A DNA stretch of 58,868 nucleotides from Actinomycetota bacterium (GTDB lineage Bacteria > Actinomycetota > Acidimicrobiia > IMCC26256 > PALSA-610), in NCBI GenBank assembly GCA_003134555.1, contig PLBO01000109.1, positions 1-58,868 of the forward strand, given 5' to 3'. A program made the translations under genes and the position numbers. The notes beneath the pieces were generated by a model that searched no databases, was not told the origin of the DNA, and was given only the letters and a program-made list of their open reading frames with translations. Positions 43,910 to 52,695 of this stretch are shown piece after piece (within the stretch, counting starts at the first letter, position 1; the number at the start of each line of letters is the position of its first letter).

Positions 43910-45142
43910 TCAGGGGTCGTTTCCCCGACTGAAATCAGATCGCGTTGGCGTCGAACGGGAGGTGAGTTGCTCGATGCCCGCGACGGCGGTCGCGACGATG
44001 AAGACGGACCAGAGGGGATACCAAGCCGCCCAGTAGCGCGGGCTCGAGAAGAGGAGGTCGTAGGGTCCGCCCGCTACGAAGGCGAGGTAGAAGATGCTCA
44101 CCATAAGGCTCGTGATCGTCATCGTCATCCATAACAAACGGTCTCGAACGCGCTGTCCGACTACAACGGCCGCGCCAATAGGTGCGAGCCAGAGGAGCGG
44201 AAACTGCCGGAGGATCGGATCGCGAGGTAGTCGTCTGCCGTTTTGCAACCCGGTCACAAACGTGCCCAAAAAGTTCGTCGGGACCTTCGCGAGATGAAAC
44301 TGTGCGAGCGATTGGTCATTCGCGCCGGATGCTCGTAGGTGATAGTGATAAGGCGTGATGAGCGGGTTGCCGAAAGCGTGGAACTGGGTGAAGAGTACCA
44401 ACGCGACGATGACCGAAACGGTCGCCCCGCCGCCGACAACGATACGTCTGCGTTCACGAGGCGTCCGAAGAACCACGAGCGCGATAACTGGCAGGCCGAC
44501 AAACACGCCGTCTGCATATCGCGCAGCGAAGATCCAGCCAAGCGCGGCGCCTATTGCAATCGCCCTCGGATAGGACACCTGGTGCGCTGAGGTCGCGATC
44601 ACAAGTACCAGCAAAGTCAAGGGCACCGTAATGCTTGTGTTGATCGGGCTCGTGTTCAACTCAAGAAGTGGAGACGCCACGGTCGCGATTGCCGCAGCCG
44701 CGAGACCCCCCGCGATCCGGCCCCGTTGAGAGCTCAGCAACGGGAGTCGCGTGCCCAGCACGAACGTCAGCGCAGCAGTCGCTCCGTAGGTGAGAACGTC
44801 GACCGGAGCGAACGGATCGCCATGAAAGCCGATCCAAAGGAATGGGACCGCGAGAGCCGGATACCCTAGGCCGAATCGATATTGGTCCGGCCTTGACGGC
44901 AAATGGAAATGCGACAAGATCTTCGCAGACTTGAGATACTCGCTCTGGTCGAAGAAGCCGTTGAACCCCAACCGCGTTGTCACGCCAGGCCGGTCGGGCG
45001 ACAGGTAGCGGGCATAGGCAGCGAGCGCCATACCAACCACCACTACCACCAACACGACGAACAGGATCGACTCGCGAGAGCCTTTCACCGAGTTACCAGG
45101 TCTGGCATCATCCGACGCAGGCAGTTGCTTCTCGTCTCGCAT
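43910..45142 (-). CDS. membrane protein, GT-C-like, island cargo
   Basis: A 410-aa protein with about 10 hydrophobic helices (first: ILFVVLVVVVVGMALAAYAR). A luminal loop with TTRLGFNGFFDQSEYLKSAK and YRFGLGYPALAVPFLWIGFH resembles the first loop of GT-C glycosyltransferases with its acidic residue. Later segments LNTSPINTSITVPLTLLVLV and FGNPLITPYHYHL also fit. It appears intact, unlike its neighbours. ATG 45142 is taken; another in-frame ATG lies at 45175 and neither has a clear Shine-Dalgarno. GC content is lower than in the flanking core, consistent with transfer. Its substrate is unknown. Confidence 0.65.
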   Translation of the reverse strand: MRDEKQLPASDDARPGNSVKGSRESILFVVLVVVVVGMALAAYARYLSPDRPGVTTRLGFNGFFDQSEYLKSAKILSHFHLPSRPDQYRFGLGYPALAVPFLWIGFHGDPFAPVDVLTYGATAALTFVLGTRLPLLSSQRGRIAGGLAAAAIATVASPLLELNTSPINTSITVPLTLLVLVIATSAHQVSYPRAIAIGAALGWIFAARYADGVFVGLPVIALVVLRTPRERRRIVVGGGATVSVIVALVLFTQFHAFGNPLITPYHYHLRASGANDQSLAQFHLAKVPTNFLGTFVTGLQNGRRLPRDPILRQFPLLWLAPIGAAVVVGQRVRDRLLWMTMTITSLMVSIFYLAFVAGGPYDLLFSSPRYWAAWYPLWSVFIVATAVAGIEQLTSRSTPTRSDFSRGNDP

Positions 45143-45215
45143 CGCAGCGCATATGTTGCCCGATCCGGAGCGCATATGCAGCGAGCAACGATCGGCAGTT
45201 CTGGAACGCGGCTGG

Positions 45216-45630
45216 CTAGCCGAGCAAGCCGAGCTGTTGCATCTGGGTCAGGGTGTCGCCGACACCCCATCGCTCGGCCACCTGACGGTTCGCGACCGGA
45301 GGATCCCCATCGTGCGTACGTCCATCTTGCGACCCGTCGGCGGCCGCCCCATCAGATCACCGTCGTGTGTCCCGGTGATGCGGGCGTAAGAAACGGCCTT
45401 GTCCTCATCGGCGACTATCAACTCGATCTCTTCGTGATAGTCAGAGAACCCGTTGTGAACGAGGCCAACGGATGCCAGGTACCGAGCCCTGCCGCTCGCT
45501 TCGAGTCCGGTGATCTCCACGTGGTCGACGAATCGTCGGCGATCAGCTCGTCGACAAGCTCGTAGCGCCGTCGATTCCAGATCTCATCGGTCACGAGGCG
45601 CAGCAGCCTCGCGGCATCACGTTCCGGCAT
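45216..45630 (-). pseudogene. SnoaL-like polyketide cyclase/ester cyclase, two frameshifts
   Basis: Read in three frames this is one SnoaL-family protein. It starts MPERDAARLLRLVTDEIWNR and RRYELVDELIADD, shifts near 45520 where one T seems missing from a GATTTCGTCGACCAC-like run, and goes on as HVEITGLEASGRARYLASVG. It continues to RTMGILR, shifts again near 45307, and finishes VAERWGVGDTLTQMQQLGLL before TAG at 45216-45218. Each frame alone is too short to be functional. The reading is strong because all three parts join into a full-length family member of about 138 residues. Confidence 0.75.
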
Positions 45631-45909
45631 CGAAACCCCTTAGACGACGCTCGAAGGGACCAGAGTCTTCGCGCGCACAAAGTGCCCTGAATGATGATGG
45701 TCGTGCAGGCGTTGCGGGTTGTTCGTAGCGTCTCGGGTTCCGGTGGGCGGTCTCCAGAATGCCCTGCCGCCGTGTTGGTTGGCCTTCGAGCGAAGTGGCT
45801 GCTTGTCGGAGCTCGGCTGCGGTGTGCTCGAAACAGGTTCGGCATTCAACTCGATTCAGGTCTGCCTGCCGTGGCGTCCCATTCGGGCAGTTGGTCGAAG
45901 GAGGCCGTC

Positions 45910-46198
45910 ATGTTCACGATCGGGGTCGACCCGCATAAGGGGTCGCATGTTGCTGCGGTGTTGGATCACCGCGAGGAGTTGTTGTGCGAAGTCCGAGTGC
46001 GGGCGGATCGTTCGCAACGGGACCGGCTGTTGGCATTCGCGGCGCCGTACGCGCCGCGAGTGTGGGCGGTGGAAGGAGCTCGTGGCCTGGGCGCGTTGTT
46101 GGCGCAGCAGCTCGTCGGCGCGGGTGAGCATGTTGTTGATGTGCCGGCGAAGTTGTCGGCGCGGGTCCGGGTCCTCGACAACGAACGTTCAGACAAGA
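45910..46198 (+). pseudogene. IS110-family transposase, N-terminal remnant
   Basis: The frame from ATG 45910 begins MFTIGVDPHKGSHVAAVLDH, the DEDD catalytic start of IS110 transposases, and continues RLLAFAAPYAPRVWAVEGAR, GLGALLAQQLVGAGEHVVDV and ARVRVLDNERSDKS. At about 46197 the match ends abruptly and the sequence becomes the reverse complement of a relaxase gene; the frame then runs on as nonsense to 46575. Only about 96 of roughly 350-400 residues remain, with no C-terminal Tnp_20 domain. Confidence 0.8.
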
Positions 46199-46543
46199 GC
46201 GTCGAGGTACGCGGCCGGAATCGTCTCGGGGGTGTCGTCGTCGAACGTGACGCTGACCGCGCGCCGCTGGGGGTCGATGCCGGCGATGGTGCCGCGTTGA
46301 CCGTTGAGGAGGCCGAGCCGGTAGTCATTGGCCAGGGTCATGACCCAGTCGCCGACCGCGAATTCGCGCCCGTCGATGTCGAGCTCGTTCGGCCCGACGA
46401 CGCCTTCGGCCTGGAGCCCCGCGCGGGCGTGCTGGTTGAGGTCGGTGACGTCGTCGTGGCGGGCGGCGAGCATGAACGCACTGTCACCGTCGAGGGTCTT
46501 GTCGAGCCACTGTTCGACCATCTCCGCACGGCGCGCGCGATGA
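46189..46543 (-). pseudogene. MobF relaxase (TraA/TrwC) helicase fragment
   Basis: On the minus strand the segment reads MVEQWLDKTLDGDSAFMLAA, RHDDVTDLNQHARAGLQAEG, VVGPNELDIDGREFAVGDWV, MTLANDYRLGLLNGQRGTIA and VSVTFDDDTPETIPAAYLDA, which is the C-terminal RecD-like helicase part of TraA/TrwC conjugative relaxases. It stops at the next element boundary (46189), just before the last helicase motif. No N-terminal relaxase domain or start codon in context is left; the first codons of the open frame (46544-46650) are read-through of the tRNA antisense strand. Confidence 0.8.
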
Positions 46544-46611
46544 ACGCGCGATGGACGGTGAAGGTGTATTGCTGACAGGAGCGACGCGACGGCTCCCACC
46601 TGCAAAAGCAG

Positions 46612-46687
46612 TGGAGCCGGAGAGGGGATTCGAACCCCTGACCTGCTCATTACGAGTGAGCTGCTCTACCGACTGAGCTACCCCGGC
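46612..46687 (-). tRNA. tRNA-Thr (anticodon CGT)
   Basis: A full cloverleaf on the minus strand: acceptor GCCGGGG pairs with CTCCGGC (one G-T pair), D-arm GCTCAGTCGGTAGAGC, anticodon stem GCTCA/TGAGC around loop CTCGTAA with anticodon CGT, and T-arm AGGGGTTCGAATCCCCT. The 3' CCA is encoded (46612-46614) with discriminator T. It decodes ACG. The gene is the integration site of the island to its left and is 26 bp from the holB stop. Confidence 0.93.
46614..46656 (-). repeat. attachment-site copy within tRNA-Thr
   Basis: The 43-bp segment of tRNA-Thr that is duplicated at 43184-43226 with a single mismatch, in the same orientation. It runs from the acceptor stem's 3' arm through the T-arm to the anticodon loop. 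Since the tRNA here is complete, this is the proximal att site of the island. Confidence 0.85.
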
Positions 46688-46712
46688 GAAGCTGGGGAGT
46701 GTATCTGACCAC

Positions 46713-47801
46713 TCACGCGCTACCCGCGGGCGGCAACGCCAGGAGCAGGGTGACCAGACGCATGACTCCCTTCTCGTTGACGAGGAACGCCTCGCGCGCC
46801 TCGTGGCAAGCGTCGAGCGCGGCCGCGGCGGAACGCGCCGGCACTCGCAACGCGGGGCGATCCGCGTTCAGCGGAGGTGACGGCGCCGCGAGCGTGTCGC
46901 GATAGACCGATTCGATCGCGGTCACGCCTTCGAGCAACAAGTCGATGCGGGTCCGCCGCGTCTCGCGCTTGTGGCGCTCGTCGATGCGGCGGCGCATGCG
47001 CTGCGCTTCGCGCTCCGAATAACCGAGACGCTCCATCTCGGCGTCGAACGCCTCGAGCTCCTCTTTGTGCTGACGCTCGACGGCCGCCGCCGCCTCCTCG
47101 ACCGCACCGTCGAGCTCCTGCGCGATCGTGAGTGCCGACGCGCCGTAGCCGTCGACGCGCGCGGGCGCCGACGCGAACGCGGCGCGCAAAGGACCGAGCC
47201 GTCCGGCCAGCGCGCGCGCCCGCGCGAGCTGACCACCGGCCAAGGAAGCGAGGGCAGCCGCGTCGGGCGCGGCGACACCTTCGCGCTCGAGCACGGCCCG
47301 CACGTCGTCGTCGGCAATCGGATCGAAGTCGATGCGCTGGCAGCGCGACTGGATCGTCGGGAGCAGATCGTCGGGCGCTCCGGTGACGAGCACGACGACC
47401 GTGCGGTCGGGCGGCTCCTCGAGCGTCTTCAACATCGCGTTCGCCGACTCGTTCTGATTTCCCCGCAGCCGTTCCGCCTCGAACAGCACGAGCACCTTGC
47501 GATCACCCTCGATCGGCGCCCGCGCCGCCTCGGGCAGGATGCGCTCGCGGACGTCGTCCTTCACGCGATACGAAGGGCCGCTCGGCTCGAACTCCACGAC
47601 GTCGGGATGCACGCTGCGCATCACGAGCCGACTCCCCCGCTCGTCGTCGGCCACACCGATCAGCATCGCCGCGAACTCGCGGGCGGCATCCTCGACTCCG
47701 GAACCGCGCGGTCCGACGAGCAGGTATGCATGACCGGGCCGCGCGGCCGCTTGGCGCAATGCACCGAGCGCTCGCTCCTGACCGACGACGACCGTGTCCA
47801 C
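46713..47801 (-). CDS. holB: DNA polymerase III delta' subunit
   Basis: Clamp-loader subunit of the replicative polymerase. The 362-aa protein begins MDTVVVGQERALGALRQAAA, has AYLLVGPRGSGVEDAAREFA (a modified P-loop, as usual for delta', which does not hydrolyse ATP), NESANAMLKTLEEPPDRTVV and the SRC-containing PTIQSRCQRIDFDPI sensor segment. A coiled region (QHKEELEAFDAEMERLGYSE) precedes the C-terminal collar. GTG 47801 lies 10 nt after the tmk stop, the common actinobacterial order tmk-holB. Confidence 0.9.
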   Translation of the reverse strand: MDTVVVGQERALGALRQAAARPGHAYLLVGPRGSGVEDAAREFAAMLIGVADDERGSRLVMRSVHPDVVEFEPSGPSYRVKDDVRERILPEAARAPIEGDRKVLVLFEAERLRGNQNESANAMLKTLEEPPDRTVVVLVTGAPDDLLPTIQSRCQRIDFDPIADDDVRAVLEREGVAAPDAAALASLAGGQLARARALAGRLGPLRAAFASAPARVDGYGASALTIAQELDGAVEEAAAAVERQHKEELEAFDAEMERLGYSEREAQRMRRRIDERHKRETRRTRIDLLLEGVTAIESVYRDTLAAPSPPLNADRPALRVPARSAAAALDACHEAREAFLVNEKGVMRLVTLLLALPPAGSA

Positions 47802-47811
47802 GCGGCCGAGC

Positions 47812-48435
47812 CTACGGAACGACGGCGCTCACCGCCGCAAGCACGCGAGCCGCCACGTCGTCGGGGCTTCCGTCGGCATCGACGACCAACCAGCCGCGCG
47901 ACGGCGCGAGGTCGCGGTAGGCGGCCCGCACCCGGGCGTGAAACTCCGCGCCGGCCCGCTCGAATCGGTCGCGGACCCGCGACACACGCGCCTCCGCGAC
48001 CGCGTCGGGAAGATCGAGCACGATCACGACATCGGCAACGACTCCGGCCGCGACCCACTTGCTCAGCCGCTCGACCTCGTCGACGCCGAGCCCGCGCGCG
48101 GCGCCTTGATACGCGAGCGTCGAAGGCTCGTAGCGATCGCACACGACGATCGCGCCCCGGGCAAGCGCAGGCCGGATCACCTCGGCGACGTGTTGCGCCC
48201 TATCGGCCAACATCAACAACAGCTCCGCGTGGGGGTCGAGCGCGGTGTCGGCGTGCAACAACGCCGCACGCAGCTCCGCGCCCGTTTTCGTGTCGCCGGG
48301 CTCGTAAGTGACGACGACCTCGTGCCCTGCCGCGCGCAACGACGACGCGAGCCGCTTCACCTGCGTCGACTTTCCCACGCCCTCGCCACCTTCGACGACG
48401 ACGAACCGGCCGGGCGGCGCCGCGCCGGCCGTCAT
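47812..48435 (-). CDS. tmk: thymidylate kinase
   Basis: Phosphorylates dTMP to dTDP. The 207-aa protein has the P-loop VVVEGGEGVGKSTQVKRLAS, the DR motif VVCDRYEPSTLAYQGAARGL, and a LID with RVSRVRDRFERAG. ATG 48435 overlaps the MFS gene stop by 4 nt (ATGA). In several actinobacteria the MFS domain and Tmk are one fused protein; here they are separate but coupled. Confidence 0.95.
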   Translation of the reverse strand: MTAGAAPPGRFVVVEGGEGVGKSTQVKRLASSLRAAGHEVVVTYEPGDTKTGAELRAALLHADTALDPHAELLLMLADRAQHVAEVIRPALARGAIVVCDRYEPSTLAYQGAARGLGVDEVERLSKWVAAGVVADVVIVLDLPDAVAEARVSRVRDRFERAGAEFHARVRAAYRDLAPSRGWLVVDADGSPDDVAARVLAAVSAVVP

Positions 48436-49811
48436 GGATCCGGCGCGTCCGCGCGGCGGGCCATCCGCATTCGGCGCCGGGCTCCGATGCCCGAAAGGAT
48501 CGTCACGAGCCCACCGAACCACAGCGCGAGGCGCACTCCCGGCAAACTCAAGTGCACGCTTCCGATTTTCACCGAGTTGTCGGTGAGCGATTTCGACAGC
48601 GCGCCGAAGCCACTCGACACGAACGGCCCGAGGGTGAGCGAGAGCAGGAGGCACAACCGAACGACGGTGTAGAGAGTCGCAAAGGTGCGGCCGCGCATGT
48701 CGTCCGAGACGCTTTCCTGCAACACCGTGAACCCGGTGACGTACGCGCATCCCGCACCCGCGCCGACCACCGCGACGAGAAAGATCGCGGGGGTCAACGA
48801 CGACACCCAGCCGGCACCGATGATCGCCGCGCCGGTCGTCACCACCGCGGTCGTGAACACCGCCTCCCGGGGAAGGCGGCGCTGTAACACCAACAGCGTG
48901 ACGACGCCCAGCGCGGCGCCGACGCCCAGCGCGATCATCAACACACCGAACGACGACGGACCGCCGCCCAGCACGTCGCGGGCGAACAGCTGCCCGAGCG
49001 GCACGATCATCCCTCCGCCGATGAGACCGCCGGCGAGACCGATCATCACGCCGCGCACGAGCGGATTCGACCGCACGAACCTGAGCCCGTCGACGATGTC
49101 GCGGAACGTCTGCGACACCGGAACGCGCTTGATGGCACCGCGCTCGCCTTCTTCGAGCCGGAGTCGCGAGATGAGCAGCGCCGACACCAAGAAGGTGAGA
49201 CCGTCGACCCAGATCGGCAGCAACTCCTGCTGGCGGAACCGGGAGAGGTGCGGGACGTTCCCGAGCCACTTCGACGCGGCGGCGAGGGTCGCGAAGAACA
49301 CCGCTCCGAGCGGGAAGGTGCCGTACGCGGCGACGAGCCCGAGCGAGTTCGCCGACGCGAGCTGGTCGGGATCCTTCACGACGTTCGGCACGCTCGCGTC
49401 CTTGGCGGGGCCCCAGAGCAGGGTGAGGATCTCGATCAGGAACGAGATCACCACGAGACCGAGCAGGTCGTCCCAGAAGGGCAGCACCACGAGCAGCGCG
49501 GCTCGGCCGATGTCGCAGCTCACCATCACGACCTTGCGGTTCCAACGGTCGAGGAGCACACCGCCGACCGGGGCGAGCACGAAGCCCGGGAGCATGCGCG
49601 CGACCATCACGAGGCCGATGCCGGTCCCCGATCCCGACACCCTCGACGCGATCGCGATGATCGCGATCAGCCCGGTCCAGTCGCCCAGGCTCGAGACGAA
49701 CTGCGCGCCGAACAGAGGGATGAACCCCGGGGTACGAAACACCCGCCACGGCGCCGGGGGAATCGGAACCACGTCGGGGGCCGACGGTATGAACGGCGCC
49801 TGGTCGCTCAC
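48432..49811 (-). CDS. MFS transporter (DHA3-like) coupled to tmk
   Basis: A 459-aa membrane protein with about 12 helices and the MFS signature after helix 2 (FVLAPVGGVLLDRWNRKVVM). It begins with a Pro-rich cytoplasmic arm, then FRTPGFIPLFGAQFVSSLGD. The likely substrate is unknown; the homologous domain is fused to dTMP kinase in some actinobacteria, so a nucleoside-related role is possible but unproven. GTG 49811 is 28 bp after the topA stop. Its own stop overlaps tmk. Confidence 0.82.
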   Translation of the reverse strand: MSDQAPFIPSAPDVVPIPPAPWRVFRTPGFIPLFGAQFVSSLGDWTGLIAIIAIASRVSGSGTGIGLVMVARMLPGFVLAPVGGVLLDRWNRKVVMVSCDIGRAALLVVLPFWDDLLGLVVISFLIEILTLLWGPAKDASVPNVVKDPDQLASANSLGLVAAYGTFPLGAVFFATLAAASKWLGNVPHLSRFRQQELLPIWVDGLTFLVSALLISRLRLEEGERGAIKRVPVSQTFRDIVDGLRFVRSNPLVRGVMIGLAGGLIGGGMIVPLGQLFARDVLGGGPSSFGVLMIALGVGAALGVVTLLVLQRRLPREAVFTTAVVTTGAAIIGAGWVSSLTPAIFLVAVVGAGAGCAYVTGFTVLQESVSDDMRGRTFATLYTVVRLCLLLSLTLGPFVSSGFGALSKSLTDNSVKIGSVHLSLPGVRLALWFGGLVTILSGIGARRRMRMARRADAPDP

Positions 49812-49839
49812 GCGCCTGCCAGCCTAGGTTCCCGTCTGG

Positions 49840-52572
49840 TCACCCAAGGGGCGAGTCGGATTCGTCCGTCGCCTTTTTCGTCGTCTTCTTCGCCGCCTTC
49901 GCGGCAGTCTTGTTCACCGTTTTCTTCGCGGCCTTCTTCGCGGTCTTCTTCGCGGTCTTCTTCGCGGTCTTCTTCGCGACCTTCTTGGCCTTCTTCGGAC
50001 CGGCCTCGGCCCGGGCGCGCAGGAGGCCGACGGCCTCGTCGAGCGTGAGCGCGGCCGGGTCACTCCCTCTCGGCACGGTCGCGTTCACGGTGCCGTCGGT
50101 GACGTATACGCCGTATCGGCCTTCGAGCACCCGCACGGGCTGCCCGCTGTCCGGGTGCTCGCCGAGCTCGGCGAGCGGAGGCTTCTGCTGGCGGCCCCGC
50201 CGCATCTTGGGCTGCGCGTACAACGCCTCCGCCTCCGAGAGCGTGACCGTGAACAGCTGGTCTTCGGCCGCGAGGCTGCGGGTATCGCCGTCGGAACGCT
50301 TGAGGTACGGACCGAACCGGCCGGGCGACGCGACGACCTCGCGGCCTTCGGCGTCGGTTCCGACGACACGCGGCAGGCTCAGGAGCTGCAGGGCCTCCTC
50401 GAGCGTGACCGTCTCGGGCGTCATCGACGAGAACAGGGAGGCGCGTTTGGGCTTCTTCTTGGTGCCTTCCTCTTGTTCACCGAGCTGAACGTACGGTCCG
50501 AACCGGCCCGTGAGCACGAACACTGCCATCCCGGTCTCGGGATCGACACCTAGGGCGCGCGGCCCCTCCGACTGTTTGGCGATCAGCTCGAGCGCGAGCG
50601 GTACCGTCAACTCGTCGGGCGCGATGTCGGGCGGAAGCGACGCCGTCTCGTCGTCCTCGCGCTGCACATACGGCCCGTAGCGACCGACGCGCACGATGAT
50701 CTCGTGCCCGGTGTCGTCGGTCCCGATCGGGATCGTGCTGACACCGCGCGGGTTGATGAGCGCGAGCTGCTCGTCGGACACGAGCGAGCGGAGTCCCGGC
50801 GCACCGTTGCCGTAATAGAAGGAGTGCAGCCACTTCTCGGCCTCACCTTCGCCGCGCGCGATCACGTCGAGCGCCTCTTCCATGGTCGCCGTGAACGAGT
50901 AGTCGACGAGATGACCGAAGTGGCGCTCCAGGAGATTCGTTACCGCGAACGCCGTCCACGCGGGGACGAGCGCGGTTCCCTTGCGCCACACGTACGACCG
51001 CGCCTGGATCGTCTCGATCACAGCCGCGTAGGTCGACGGACGTCCGATGCCGCGCTCCTCGAGCTCCTTGACGAGGCTCGCCTCCGTGTAGCGCGCGGGC
51101 GGCTTGGTCTCGTGCCCCACCGACGCGAGCTCCGTGCAGCTCACCGTCGCGCCCTCGACGACCGCCGGCAGGCGTGCTTCCGACTCGACCTCGTCGCCCT
51201 CGTCGATGTCCTCGACGTAGGCCCGCCGCCAACCGAGGAAGTCGTACGCCTTGCCGGAGGCGCGAAACACCGCGCGCTCTCCCTGCGTCGACGTGGCGCC
51301 GAGCCGGATCGTCATCTTGCGACCGCGCGCGTCCGACATCTGACACGCGACGGTTCGGATCCAGATCAACTCGTACAGGCGACGCTCGTCGCCGTCGAGC
51401 TCGGAGCTCACGTCGTCGGGAGTGCGGATGCGATCGCCGGCCGGCCGGATTGCCTCGTGGGCCTCCTGCGCGTTCTTGACCTTGTTGCGGAACGTACGCG
51501 GCTCGGCCGGCAGGTATTCCTGGCCGTACTGCTCGCGGATCGCGGTGCGCGCCGCGCCGATCGCCTGCTCCGACAGGTTCGTGCTGTCGGTGCGCATGTA
51601 GGTGATGTATCCGCGCTCGTACAGGCGTTGTGCAACCGCCATCGTGCGCGCCGCGGTGAAGCGCAGCTTCCGGCCGGACTCCTGCTGCAGCGTCGAGGTG
51701 GTGAACGGCGCGCGGGGCCGCTCCGTGAACGGGTCGGATTCCGTGCTCGTGACGCGGTAGGCGACGTCGCGCAAGCGCTCCGCGAGACCCTGCGCATGAT
51801 CGGCGTCGAGCAGCACCACGTCGTTCGCCCGCGCCGCGGCGATGGCGCCGGTCGCGGGATCGAAGTCGCGCCCTTCGGCCACGCGCTTGTCGTCGAGTTC
51901 GACGAGCGACGCCCGGAACGGCTGGGTCTCGGCGACGAACGTTCCCTCGAGGTCGTGCCACCGACCGGACCGGAAGCGCATGCGCGCCCGCTCCCGCTCG
52001 ACCACCATGCGCACCGCGACGCTCTGCACCCGTCCGGCCGATGCCGCCTGGCCGCGTCCGAACACACGCCACAAAACCGGCGACGTCTCCCAACCGACGA
52101 TGCGATCGAGCTTGCGCCGGCCCTCCTGGGCCTCGACGAGTTTCATGTCGAGCTGGCGGGAATGCTCGAGCGCATCGAGGATGGCGGACTTCGTGATCTC
52201 GTGGAAGACCATCCGCTTCACCGGCACGCGGGGCTTGAGCTCGTCGAAGACATGCCAACCAATGGCCTCGCCCTCGCGATCCTCGTCGGTCGCGAGGATG
52301 AGCGAGTCGGCGCCCTTGAGCGCCTGCTTCAACTCGGCGACGACCTTCTTCTTGTTGGCGGGAACGACGTAGCAGGCGTCGAAGTGGTCGTCGGGGTCGA
52401 TTCCCGCCAGGCGGCCATGGGTCGCTTTCTTGGCGTCCGGCACCTCTTCTTTGCTGCGCGGGAGATCGCGGATGTGCCCGATGCTCGCCTTCACCGTGTA
52501 GTCGTTCCCGAGGTAGGCCCCAATGGTCTTCGCCTTCGCCGGGGACTCCACGATCACGAGCGGTTTCGCCAT
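49840..52572 (-). CDS. topA: DNA topoisomerase I with lysine-rich tail
   Basis: Relaxes negative supercoils. The 910-aa protein begins MAKPLVIVESPAKAKTIGAY (TOPRIM), has ATDEDREGEAIGWHVFDEL, VGWETSPVLWRVFGRGQASA-like RVQSVAVRMVV, and the catalytic Tyr in YERGYITYMRTDSTNLSEQA. The C-terminal part has repeated TopA-C motifs (GRFGPYVQLGEQ, GRFGPYLKRSDG, GRYGVYVTDG) instead of zinc fingers, and ends with a stretch of about 45 residues rich in KKTA repeats, like mycobacterial TopA. ATG 52572 is the family start; the longer frame to 52671 is discarded. The tail coding region is itself repetitive at the DNA level. Confidence 0.96.
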   Translation of the reverse strand: MAKPLVIVESPAKAKTIGAYLGNDYTVKASIGHIRDLPRSKEEVPDAKKATHGRLAGIDPDDHFDACYVVPANKKKVVAELKQALKGADSLILATDEDREGEAIGWHVFDELKPRVPVKRMVFHEITKSAILDALEHSRQLDMKLVEAQEGRRKLDRIVGWETSPVLWRVFGRGQAASAGRVQSVAVRMVVERERARMRFRSGRWHDLEGTFVAETQPFRASLVELDDKRVAEGRDFDPATGAIAAARANDVVLLDADHAQGLAERLRDVAYRVTSTESDPFTERPRAPFTTSTLQQESGRKLRFTAARTMAVAQRLYERGYITYMRTDSTNLSEQAIGAARTAIREQYGQEYLPAEPRTFRNKVKNAQEAHEAIRPAGDRIRTPDDVSSELDGDERRLYELIWIRTVACQMSDARGRKMTIRLGATSTQGERAVFRASGKAYDFLGWRRAYVEDIDEGDEVESEARLPAVVEGATVSCTELASVGHETKPPARYTEASLVKELEERGIGRPSTYAAVIETIQARSYVWRKGTALVPAWTAFAVTNLLERHFGHLVDYSFTATMEEALDVIARGEGEAEKWLHSFYYGNGAPGLRSLVSDEQLALINPRGVSTIPIGTDDTGHEIIVRVGRYGPYVQREDDETASLPPDIAPDELTVPLALELIAKQSEGPRALGVDPETGMAVFVLTGRFGPYVQLGEQEEGTKKKPKRASLFSSMTPETVTLEEALQLLSLPRVVGTDAEGREVVASPGRFGPYLKRSDGDTRSLAAEDQLFTVTLSEAEALYAQPKMRRGRQQKPPLAELGEHPDSGQPVRVLEGRYGVYVTDGTVNATVPRGSDPAALTLDEAVGLLRARAEAGPKKAKKVAKKTAKKTAKKTAKKAAKKTVNKTAAKAAKKTTKKATDESDSPLG

Positions 52573-52695
52573 GCTGCTCCCTGTTTCCGCCGAGGACCCA
52601 GAATGCGTACTTCTCGGCACTCGGGTCGCGGACCGTAGCCCGTCCCTCTTCCCACCGGTGCCCCCGAGCACTCGATAACTTCTTCATGTGAGTTC

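Larger units (their letters stand above)
43184..46656. mobile_element. degenerate genomic island at tRNA-Thr(CGT)
   Basis: About 3.4 kb between two direct repeats of the tRNA-Thr 3' part. The intact tRNA lies on the right and the partial copy on the left, as expected when an element inserts downstream of the tRNA 3' end. Inside are an IS481 transposase N-terminus, one intact membrane protein gene, a frameshifted SnoaL-like gene, an IS110 transposase N-terminus and a relaxase/helicase fragment. Base composition is noticeably less GC-rich than the flanks. No integrase, excisionase or replication gene is seen, so the element is a remnant of a conjugative or mobilisable element. Confidence 0.75.

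Noticed and set aside
46544-46650. N-terminal extension of the relaxase fragment (SRSGVRIPSPA...)
   Set aside because: This is translation of the tRNA-Thr region, a familiar false protein start.
49880-49990. Tandem DNA repeat or microsatellite
   Set aside because: It is the coding region of the KKTA-rich tail of TopA.
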